Origin: Campylobacterales bacterium
Lineage (GTDB): Bacteria > Campylobacterota > Campylobacteria > Campylobacterales > Nitratiruptoraceae
Direction of reading: 5' to 3'
Length of the DNA: 44,224 nt
Assembly: GCA_027065825.1 (NCBI GenBank)
Contig: JAMONM010000033.1
Span: 1-44,224, forward strand
How positions within the stretch are numbered: the first letter of the stretch is position 1; each line of letters opens with the position of its first letter. The notes below the pieces were generated by a model. It did not search any database. It was not told the origin of the DNA and saw only the letters and a program-made list of their open reading frames with translations. Below are positions 16,621 to 23,533 of this stretch, in pieces. A program made the translations under genes and the position numbers.

Positions 16621-16773
16621 ATGTTTGAACCGTGTCACGACGTGGTCTGCAGCTTCTGGTCGATGCTGAACCAGGGGCCTATGACGTTGACCATCATTTT
16701 GCATACTCTAATAGTACTGCCGATGGTCTGGATATATTTTGACGAAAAGAAAAAGTTGCAGCAAGGAGAGTAA
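16621..16773 (+). CDS. 50-residue single-span membrane protein between norB and nirS
   Basis: An ATG with an excellent AAAGGAGGAG site begins a 50-codon gene ending in TAA at 16771. The N terminus has MFEPCHDVVCSFW with two cysteines and a histidine. A hydrophobic span covers about residues 21-40 and includes a histidine (ILHTLIV). The C terminus is charged (FDEKKKLQQGE), which favours a periplasmic N terminus and cytoplasmic tail. No family was recognised. Size and topology recall small oxidase subunits such as CcoQ or CydX, so a small NorB partner is a reasonable hypothesis. Confidence 0.75.
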   Translation: MFEPCHDVVCSFWSMLNQGPMTLTIILHTLIVLPMVWIYFDEKKKLQQGE

Positions 16774-16787
16774 CGGCTCTTTGCTGC
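16758..16787 (+). terminator. Hairpin spanning the stop codon of the 50-residue gene
   Basis: GCAGCAA (16758-16764) pairs with TTGCTGC (16781-16787), and AGAG (16767-16770) with CTCT (16777-16780), with a two-base bulge and a six-base loop holding the stop codon. There is no T-run, so partial termination or RNA processing/stabilisation is more likely than full termination. Confidence 0.5.
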
Positions 16788-16791
16788 CTGC

Positions 16792-16824
16792 TTGAGATAG
16801 AGGGAAGGGGAACCTATATCTCAA
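16792..16824 (+). promoter_or_regulatory. Hairpin immediately before the nirS ribosome binding site
   Basis: TTGAGATA (16792-16799) pairs with TATCTCAA (16817-16824), and AGG (16801-16803) with CCT (16813-16815), each side having one mismatched base. The right arm ends one base before the run leading to AAGGAG (16826-16831) of nirS. It may protect the 5' end of a processed nirS message or affect its translation. Confidence 0.5.
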
Positions 16825-16837
16825 AAAGGAGTGGATG

Positions 16838-18502
16838 ATGAAGCTTAGAATAGGGTTGAGTGCAGTATTGGCCCTCGGGTTGATGGGTTCTTTGGCTACC
16901 ACGGCCAGCGCAGGCGTCTCTTTGAATAAAGAGGAGATGAAGAAGGCTACGCAGATCTATTTCGACAGATGTGCGGGTTGTCACGGAATGCTCAGAAAAG
17001 GTGCCCTGGGTCCGGATCTGTTGCCTAAAAAGACCAAAGAGATCGGTACGGACGCTCTTTATCAGATAATTTATAACGGTACGCCTGGCGGTATGCCAGA
17101 CTGGGGAGCATCCGGCGAGTTGAGCAAAGAAGAGACGATGCTGATGGCCAAATTTATCCAGCTGCCGCCGGTCTCTCCTCCTGAAAAATCGATGGCGGAT
17201 ATGAAAAAGAGCTGGAAACTGTTGGTTCCGCCCGAAAAGAGACCTTCTAAGCCTGAAACCGATAGAAATTGGGAGAACTATTTCGGTATCGTTCTTAGAG
17301 ACGTCGGTAAAGTTGCCATTGTCGACGGAGACACGAAAGAGCTCGTAAGCATCGTAAACTCAGGTTTTGCTACGCACATTCTCAGAACCAGTAAATCTGG
17401 ACGATATATGTATGCCATCGGTAGGGACGGCAAGGCGAGCGTTATAGATCTTTGGATGAAAAAACCGGAAAACGTGGCTGAAATTAGGGTATGTAACGAC
17501 GCCAGAAGTATAGACACCTCAAAAGCCAAAGGTTACGAAGACGAGTATGCGGTTGTTGGATGTTACTGGCCGCCTTCAATCGTTACGCTAAAAGGCGACA
17601 CTCTCGAGCCTATTCAGATCGTATCTACGGCTAGCTATACTTATGATACCGGCGAGTTTACCAGAGAGGCCAGAGTCGCTTCTATCGTGGCCAATCACCA
17701 CAAACCCGAATGGGTCATCAACGTTAAAGAGACCGGTCAGGTATGGTTGTACGACTACTCAGATCCTAGAAACCCGAACATTCATATGTTGATGTCCGAA
17801 AGATATCTGCACGATGGCGGTTGGGATCTGACCAAGAGATATTTCCTGGTCGCTGCTAACGCCAGAAACAAAGTGGTCGCTGTCGATACACAAGACGGTG
17901 AAGTGGCGGCTATTATACCTAGCGGCGGTGTTAAACCTCACCCAGGAAGAGGAGCCAACATCAACCATCCAAAATATGGTCCGCTTTGGGCGACAGGACA
18001 TATTGGTTCCAATGATATCAGCTTTATAGGAACCGATCCCACTTACCATCCTCAGTATGCTTGGAGAGTGGTCAAGAAAATCAGTCTGCCCGGCGTAGGC
18101 GGGGGTAACCTCTTTATTAAAACGCATCCGGCTTCCAAATATATAATTTGCGACAGACCGGTTAACCCCGATAGAAAACTGCAGACTCAGCTCTATGTAA
18201 TCGACAAAAACACTCTCGAGGTCGTAAAAACGATCAAGGTTCCCAGCAAATACGTAAAAGAGAGAACCGTTACTGTTAACGGTAAAAAGATCAAAGTCAA
18301 GCCAAGAGGTCCGGTCCATATCGAGTTCAACAAAGATGGGGATGAGTTCTGGGTAAGTATCTGGGGTCATAAACTCGTTCCATCCGCCATTTTGGTTTAT
18401 GATTCCAATACCCTCAAGCTCAAAAAAGCTATCGAGGGAGACTGGGTTAGAACTCCGACCGGTAAGTTCAACGTATTCAATACAAAATACGACATCTACT
18501 AA
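16838..18502 (+). CDS. nirS: Cytochrome cd1 nitrite reductase NirS
   Basis: 554 residues from the second of two tandem ATGs; it is six bases from AAGGAG, whereas the one at 16835 is only three. A Sec signal peptide ends near TTASAG. The c-heme motif C45-A-G-C48-H49 lies in an N-terminal cytochrome domain, followed by an eight-bladed d1 propeller. Its motifs match NirS: HHKPEWVINVKETG and KPHPGRGANINHP, which carry the two active-site histidines, FIKTHPASKY, and a terminal TPTGKFNVFNT. It reduces nitrite to NO in the periplasm. It is cotranscribed or closely linked with nor, which would couple NO production to removal. Confidence 0.97.
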   Translation: MKLRIGLSAVLALGLMGSLATTASAGVSLNKEEMKKATQIYFDRCAGCHGMLRKGALGPDLLPKKTKEIGTDALYQIIYNGTPGGMPDWGASGELSKEETMLMAKFIQLPPVSPPEKSMADMKKSWKLLVPPEKRPSKPETDRNWENYFGIVLRDVGKVAIVDGDTKELVSIVNSGFATHILRTSKSGRYMYAIGRDGKASVIDLWMKKPENVAEIRVCNDARSIDTSKAKGYEDEYAVVGCYWPPSIVTLKGDTLEPIQIVSTASYTYDTGEFTREARVASIVANHHKPEWVINVKETGQVWLYDYSDPRNPNIHMLMSERYLHDGGWDLTKRYFLVAANARNKVVAVDTQDGEVAAIIPSGGVKPHPGRGANINHPKYGPLWATGHIGSNDISFIGTDPTYHPQYAWRVVKKISLPGVGGGNLFIKTHPASKYIICDRPVNPDRKLQTQLYVIDKNTLEVVKTIKVPSKYVKERTVTVNGKKIKVKPRGPVHIEFNKDGDEFWVSIWGHKLVPSAILVYDSNTLKLKKAIEGDWVRTPTGKFNVFNTKYDIY

Positions 18503-18529
18503 GATCTCTCCGGCTTTTGCCGGAGGATC
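18503..18529 (+). terminator. GC-rich hairpin after nirS
   Basis: CTCCGGC (18508-18514) and GCCGGAG (18519-18525) form a perfect stem with a TTTT loop, extended by GATC on both sides with one unpaired base. It starts right after the nirS stop and has no T-run. It probably sets a boundary between abundant nirS message and the low-demand heme d1 genes. Confidence 0.65.
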
Positions 18530-18601
18530 CATATGCGATTTGATGGGTGAGAAGTGGCAAGGTTCCTTGCTATTTCCCACCCCTCGCAGGAGGGAGGAAA
18601 A

Positions 18602-20299
18602 ATGAAAAAAGCTCTTTTGATCGCTTCGATTGCTTTGTTGAATCTCTTTGCGCAATCCAGATTTGACAGCTTTTACGTGCATCAGTTAGAGAGCAAAGCG
18701 GAACTAAACGGAAAGTCGCTCTATGAGAGATACTGCGCCGATTGTCACCACAAGGACAGAATCGGAACCAGTGCGCCGCCTCTTTTGCCAGTCTTTTTAA
18801 AGCGAATGAGCGACGAGAGACTCAAAACCATTATAAAAAATTCGCTTCCTCAAACTCTCATGCCCAAATTCGATTTTTTGAGCGATTCTCAGATTGAAGC
18901 GATCGTGACCTATTTACGTCAGCCTCTAAACAAAAATGTAAAATGGGATCTGGAGAATATAAAAGGATCTGTAAAAACCTTTGAAACGGCGAGAAAAAAA
19001 CTGGGAATCCACGATATTCGAAACGTTACTCTCGTCGTTGAACGCGGGGCCGACAAAGTATGGATAATGGAGAACGAAAAGGTTTTGGACAGGTTCGATT
19101 TTTCAAACGTGCACGGCGGACTGAAATTCACTCTTGACGGTAAAAGTTTTTTCGTTCCTACAAGAGACGGTTGGATAGGCAGATACTCGCTCGAAGAGGG
19201 ACGATTGACAAAAAAGGTCAGAGCCTGCGTCAATTTGAGAAACGTCAGTGTAGAGAGAAACGGAAATTATCTTTTTGCCACCTGTTTGTTGCCTCAATCC
19301 GTAGTTATTTTTGAAACCAAAACTTTAAAACCGCTTAAAATGGTTCCGGTCAAGGGAAAAATAAGCGCACTGTATGAGCTATACAGCAAAGACGAAGCTA
19401 TCTTTACCTTTAGAGATCGTCCGAAACTTGTAAAGGTGGATACTAAAACGTTTCAATTTAAATATTACGATTTGAAACGGCCTATCGAAGATTTTTTTAT
19501 CGATCCTTTCGAGGAGTATATTATAGGTACCACCAGACGAGGCAGTAGGCTTTCTGTTTATAATTTGAAGGATCTAAAAGAGATATTTGAGTCTAAAATT
19601 GAAGGAATGCCCCATCTTTTTAGCGCTACCTACTGGTACCGCGACGGCAATTTCTATTTTGCGACGCCGCATTTGAGAAAGCCGTACGTAACCGTCTGGC
19701 GAATGTACGATTGGGCTCTCATAAAAAAAATCGACACCGACGGAGACGGATTTTTTGTAAAGACTCATCCGGCGTCCGCCTATCTATGGGCCGACAACTC
19801 TACCGATGAGCTGGTGTTGATCGATAAACGCGACTATAAAAAAAGAGTTCTTGTCCCCAAAAAGGGTAAAAGGTATATCCACACCGAATTTAGCGGCGAC
19901 GGCAGACTGGCCTATTTGAGTATATACGAGCCGGACGGCGCCCTTATGGTCTATGAGACAGACACTTTTAGAAAAATAAAAAAGTATCCGGCCAACGTTC
20001 CTGTAGGTAAATACAATTTTATCAACAAAAATAGAGTCTTTTATCCTAGACTTTTCGGAATGAGTATTTTCAAGGAGAAGTGTTGGGGTTGCCACCATCA
20101 GACTGCCGAGGCTTTCGGACCTCCCTTTAGCAAGATCGCAAAGCAAAGAAACGATGCGGAGATAATGGCGCAGATTGTCGATCCAGAACATACCTATAAA
20201 GATCTCGGTTACAAAAGAAATTCTATGCCCGCTTTCGATCTGAACGCAAAAGAGCTAAAGAGCATTGTCGAATATATAAAAAGCTTTAAGGGAGAGTAG
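18602..20299 (+). CDS. nirN: NirN-like heme d1 protein with cytochrome c domains at both ends
   Basis: 565 residues from the ATG at 18602, preceded by AGGAGGGAGG; the frame continues up to 18554 without a better start. A signal peptide is followed by a cytochrome c domain (C45-A-D-C48-H49, then LMPKFDFLSD), a cytochrome d1-type propeller with FVKTHPASAYLW and YIHTEFSGDGRLAYLS, and a second c-heme motif C494-W-G-C497-H498 in a C-terminal cytochrome domain. NirN of Pseudomonas has the N-terminal cytochrome and propeller and performs the last dehydrogenation of heme d1. The extra C-terminal cytochrome is not part of that layout. It could be a NirN variant or a second d1-binding enzyme. Position next to nirJ/F/E favours d1 maturation. 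Confidence 0.82.
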   Translation: MKKALLIASIALLNLFAQSRFDSFYVHQLESKAELNGKSLYERYCADCHHKDRIGTSAPPLLPVFLKRMSDERLKTIIKNSLPQTLMPKFDFLSDSQIEAIVTYLRQPLNKNVKWDLENIKGSVKTFETARKKLGIHDIRNVTLVVERGADKVWIMENEKVLDRFDFSNVHGGLKFTLDGKSFFVPTRDGWIGRYSLEEGRLTKKVRACVNLRNVSVERNGNYLFATCLLPQSVVIFETKTLKPLKMVPVKGKISALYELYSKDEAIFTFRDRPKLVKVDTKTFQFKYYDLKRPIEDFFIDPFEEYIIGTTRRGSRLSVYNLKDLKEIFESKIEGMPHLFSATYWYRDGNFYFATPHLRKPYVTVWRMYDWALIKKIDTDGDGFFVKTHPASAYLWADNSTDELVLIDKRDYKKRVLVPKKGKRYIHTEFSGDGRLAYLSIYEPDGALMVYETDTFRKIKKYPANVPVGKYNFINKNRVFYPRLFGMSIFKEKCWGCHHQTAEAFGPPFSKIAKQRNDAEIMAQIVDPEHTYKDLGYKRNSMPAFDLNAKELKSIVEYIKSFKGE

Positions 20300-21406
20300 G
20301 TGTTTAGGCTCTCTAATTTGATAAAATCGACGCTCAACGGGGTTTCTCAGCGAAGTCTGGACGGATCGATAGCGATTTGGAACTTTACCAACAGATGCAA
20401 TCTCTCATGTTTGCACTGCTACAGCAAAGCCTCTTTGGACGAGAGCGACAGGTTTACTACCCCAAAAGTGTTCGAAACTATAAAAGAGCTGAAAAAGGGC
20501 GGAGTGAAATTTATCATATTTTCCGGCGGAGAGCCACTAATTAGGAAAGATATATTCGATATAGCCGATGAGTGCAGAAAAAACGGCATATTTACCTATC
20601 TATCCACCAACGGACTCTATATTAATCCCTCCAACGTCGAGAGGATAATAGAGAGTTTCGGCTATATAGGAATCAGTATAGACGGCAAAGAGGAGGTTCA
20701 CGATCTCTTTAGGGGATTGCCCGGCTCATATCAAAAGAGCATGAAATCGATAGATCTGATTCACGAAAAAGGAGGAAAAGTCGGAATCAGATTTACGATA
20801 ACTTCTCAAACCTACGATTCATTGGAACATATTTTTGAGATCAGCGAGAAAAAAGGGATTGAGAAGATCTATATTTCGCATCTTGTCTATTCCGGTAGAG
20901 GTTATGAAAACTTGAAGATGGATATATCCAAACGGCAGCGAAAAGAGGCTCTCGATTTTATTATAAAAAAAGCTTTCGATTATTACAAAGAGGGTAAGGA
21001 TATAGACATAGTAACAGGAAATATGGAGATGGACGCCATCTATTTTTACGAAAAATTCGCTAAAAAGTTTCCCGAACGAGCCGCTGATCTGTATGAAAGA
21101 TTAAAAAAGTGGGGCGGCAATAGCGCGGGAAGGAACCTGGTGAACATAAACAGCGAGGGCGATGTTAGACCCGATCCGTTTTTCCCGGTAAAAATAGGAA
21201 ATATATTTGACGAAAGTTTTGAAAATATCTGGCTGAATGAAAAAAACGACATTTTAAGACTGCTGAGAAAGAGACCCAGAGATATCGGCGGCAAGTGTGC
21301 CGACTGTCCGCATATAGAGGTTTGCAACGGCGGCAGTCGACCGAGGGCATGGGCGATTTACGGAGATCTTTGGGCGGAGGATCCCAGCTGTTATATATAC
21401 GAATGA
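20300..21406 (+). CDS. nirJ: Radical SAM heme d1 biosynthesis protein NirJ
   Basis: 368 residues from a GTG right after the upstream TAG, with GGGAGAG as ribosome binding site. The radical SAM cluster is C33-NLS-C37-LH-C40, followed by FSGGEPLIRKD. A C-terminal cysteine set (GGKCADCPHIEVCNGGSRPRAW) provides a second, SPASM/twitch-type Fe-S cluster, as in NirJ and the heme synthase AhbD. NirJ removes two propionate side chains from didecarboxysiroheme during d1 formation. The surrounding nirN-like, nirF and nirE genes support NirJ rather than AhbD. Confidence 0.93.
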   Translation: MFRLSNLIKSTLNGVSQRSLDGSIAIWNFTNRCNLSCLHCYSKASLDESDRFTTPKVFETIKELKKGGVKFIIFSGGEPLIRKDIFDIADECRKNGIFTYLSTNGLYINPSNVERIIESFGYIGISIDGKEEVHDLFRGLPGSYQKSMKSIDLIHEKGGKVGIRFTITSQTYDSLEHIFEISEKKGIEKIYISHLVYSGRGYENLKMDISKRQRKEALDFIIKKAFDYYKEGKDIDIVTGNMEMDAIYFYEKFAKKFPERAADLYERLKKWGGNSAGRNLVNINSEGDVRPDPFFPVKIGNIFDESFENIWLNEKNDILRLLRKRPRDIGGKCADCPHIEVCNGGSRPRAWAIYGDLWAEDPSCYIYE

Positions 21407-21419
21407 CAAAGGATTGATA

Positions 21420-22493
21420 ATGAGAGTATTGATGATTTTGGCTTTCGCTGCGGCTCTGTTCGCGCACGAAAAGGTATTCGTGGTAGAGCGGGAAAATAGC
21501 GCGTTGGCGGTAATAGAAAACCATAAATTCAAAAACGAGATTAAAAATCTGCACAATTTCAATCATGCCGTCGTGAAGTTTATCGATTCGGACGGCTACG
21601 TGATAACAAGAGACGGATATCTCATAAAGTTCGATCCGCAAAAAGAAAAAAAGATCAAAGAGATCAAGGCCAGCGAAAGCGCTATAGGTTTTACCTTGGG
21701 TAAAAATTTCGTAGCCGTCGCAAATTACGCCAACAAAAACGTACAGATTTTTGACAGGGATCTAAATTTGCTGCAGACTGTCGATACCGGATCTAAAAAC
21801 GTCGGAATCAAGGTATACAAAGATTTGTTGGTTTTCGCATGTATGGACAGCGACGAACTCTGGGTTATGAAAAACATCTCAAGAGATACCAATAAGCCGT
21901 ATTTCAAAAGGATCAAAGTAGTTAAAGAGGCGGGCGAAGTTCCCTTTGATGCGATGATCAACGAAAATCTTTATGTTGTAGGTTTTTTCAACTCTCCTTT
22001 TGTGGGAGTTTTGGATCTGAATGACTTTACATATCGAAAAGTTCCCTTGAAGCTGGACAAAAAAGGCGTGGTTTTAAAGGTTCCGCACTTTGGGTTCTGG
22101 TCGATAATGAAGGACAAATTCTTTATACCGGCGGTAGGCGATAATAAAGTTTTCGTTTTTGATAGAAACTTTCGTTTTATCAAGGCTTTGGAAGTTGAGG
22201 GAAACCCGGTTTTTACCTCCTTGAGTCCGGACAGAAGATATCTGGCCGTAACCTTTAGCGGGAAAAAATTCCCGATAGTCCAGATAGTGGATACCGCGCG
22301 TTTAAAGATAATTAAAAGACTCGATTTCGGCGGAATGGTACTGCATGTGAGATGGAGCAGCGAAGAGCCTATTTTATATGTTTCAAACAATGCCGAAAGT
22401 AAAGTTTTGGGGGTTAATACCGATTCTTGGGAAGTGGATTTTGAAGTTACGGTTCCCAAACCCTCGGGAATATTTATATACAGGGTCAGATAA
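21420..22493 (+). CDS. nirF: Heme d1 biosynthesis protein NirF
   Basis: 357 residues from the ATG at 21420, six bases after AAAGGA; an in-frame TTG at 21414 overlaps that spacing. A short signal peptide (MILAFAAALFAHE) precedes a d1-type propeller without a cytochrome domain, which separates NirF from NirS/NirN. Visible repeats include KFPIVQIVDTARLKIIKRL and EPILYVSNNAESKVLGV. NirF acts in the periplasm on a late d1 precursor. It lies between nirJ and nirE with short spacers. Confidence 0.9.
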   Translation: MRVLMILAFAAALFAHEKVFVVERENSALAVIENHKFKNEIKNLHNFNHAVVKFIDSDGYVITRDGYLIKFDPQKEKKIKEIKASESAIGFTLGKNFVAVANYANKNVQIFDRDLNLLQTVDTGSKNVGIKVYKDLLVFACMDSDELWVMKNISRDTNKPYFKRIKVVKEAGEVPFDAMINENLYVVGFFNSPFVGVLDLNDFTYRKVPLKLDKKGVVLKVPHFGFWSIMKDKFFIPAVGDNKVFVFDRNFRFIKALEVEGNPVFTSLSPDRRYLAVTFSGKKFPIVQIVDTARLKIIKRLDFGGMVLHVRWSSEEPILYVSNNAESKVLGVNTDSWEVDFEVTVPKPSGIFIYRVR

Positions 22494-22502
22494 AGGATGA
22501 AC

Positions 22503-23237
22503 ATGGGAAAAGTCTACCTCACAGGAGCTGGTCCGGGAGATATAGAGCTGTTGACCTTGAAGGCGCTAAAAGTTATAAAAAAAGCGGACGTGATCGTTTA
22601 TGACAGACTGGCTAATCCCGATATCCTCAAAGAGTGTAAGAGCGGATGCGAGTTTATCTACGTAGGTAAAGAGGACGGAAAGCATATATTGCCTCAGGAG
22701 GAGATAAACAGGGTCTTGTTGGAGTGCGCCAGAAAGTACGATACGGTTGTTAGGCTAAAAGGGGGAGATCCTTTTGTTTTCGGCAGAGGAGGAGAAGAGG
22801 GGGCTTTTTTACATGAGCATTCGGTGGAATTTGAGGTTATTCCGGGAGTAACTTCGGCCATAAGCGTTCCAGCGTATGCCGGTATACCGGTTACTCATAG
22901 AGGAATCTCGGTCTCCTTTAGAGTCGTTACGGGTCACGAAGCTCCAAACAAAGAGGTTTCCCAGATTCCGTGGCAAAACTTTAAAACCGATGATACGATC
23001 GTATTTCTTATGGGACTGCACAATCTCGAAAAGATAGCGAAAAAACTGATAGAGATTGGAAAGCCCAAAGATTTTCCTGTAGCCGTCATCAGCAGGGGAA
23101 CGACTCCGGAGCAAAAGACAGTCGTTGGAACTTTGGAGAATATCTACCAAAAAGCGAAAGATCTTCCTACGCCGGCTTTGATAGTTGTGGGCAAAGTGGT
23201 TGAACTTAGAGAGAGCCTCAGATGGTTCCGAGACTGA
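22503..23237 (+). CDS. nirE: Uroporphyrinogen-III C-methyltransferase (NirE/CobA type)
   Basis: 244 residues from the ATG at 22503; an ATG at 22497 overlaps the AAAGGA site. SUMT motifs are complete: VYLTGAGPGDIELLTLKA, VVRLKGGDPFVFGRGGEE, VIPGVTSAISVPAYAGIPVTHR and FLMGLHNLEKIA. It methylates uroporphyrinogen III twice with SAM to precorrin-2, the first committed step towards siroheme and heme d1. Being last in the d1 operon favours a dedicated NirE, although a general siroheme role is possible. Confidence 0.94.
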   Translation: MGKVYLTGAGPGDIELLTLKALKVIKKADVIVYDRLANPDILKECKSGCEFIYVGKEDGKHILPQEEINRVLLECARKYDTVVRLKGGDPFVFGRGGEEGAFLHEHSVEFEVIPGVTSAISVPAYAGIPVTHRGISVSFRVVTGHEAPNKEVSQIPWQNFKTDDTIVFLMGLHNLEKIAKKLIEIGKPKDFPVAVISRGTTPEQKTVVGTLENIYQKAKDLPTPALIVVGKVVELRESLRWFRD

Positions 23238-23358
23238 ATACTATAAAATAAACTAATTTATTAAGCTTTTTTGGCCAAACGGCCGCGTCCATAAATTTTC
23301 TCCATTTCCGCGTAAAAACATAAATCTTCGATAAATAGGTAGCAAACAAGAAATCATA

Positions 23359-23382
23359 AGGTGAGTATAATTAATATCACCT
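23359..23382 (+). promoter_or_regulatory. 24-bp interrupted palindrome upstream of nosZ
   Basis: Outer arms AGGTGA and TCACCT and a central TAATTA are symmetric, with three unmatched bases on each side between them. It lies about 150 bases before nosZ in the 296-base gap 23238-23533. That gap also holds TATAAT at 23495-23500. No TTGA-N6-TCAA box is visible here, unlike at other respiratory promoters in the window. Confidence 0.4.
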
Positions 23383-23533
23383 AAATGTCACTATATTTAA
23401 GATTTGTCTTTAAAATATAATTGTGGATTATGAGATTTATAAAAATATGATAAAAATCCTTAGTTTTTTAAACTCTTGTTAAGGGTTAAACTTTTATAAT
23501 TGAATTAACACTAATTTAACAAAGGAGGATAGT

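Noticed and set aside
17759-18682. 307-codon minus-strand open frame opposite nirS
   Set aside because: nirS is unambiguous on the plus strand, and the antisense translation shows no recognisable domain.
23462-23474. AGTTT-TTT-AAACT symmetric sequence about 27 bp before the nosZ TATAAT
   Set aside because: The symmetry is low in information (A/T runs) and does not match Fnr or NssR-type boxes.
23240-23533. Possible coding sequence or RNA gene in the gap before nosZ
   Set aside because: No open frame with a ribosome binding site and no cloverleaf or known RNA structure was seen; only the palindrome and a TATAAT were noted.
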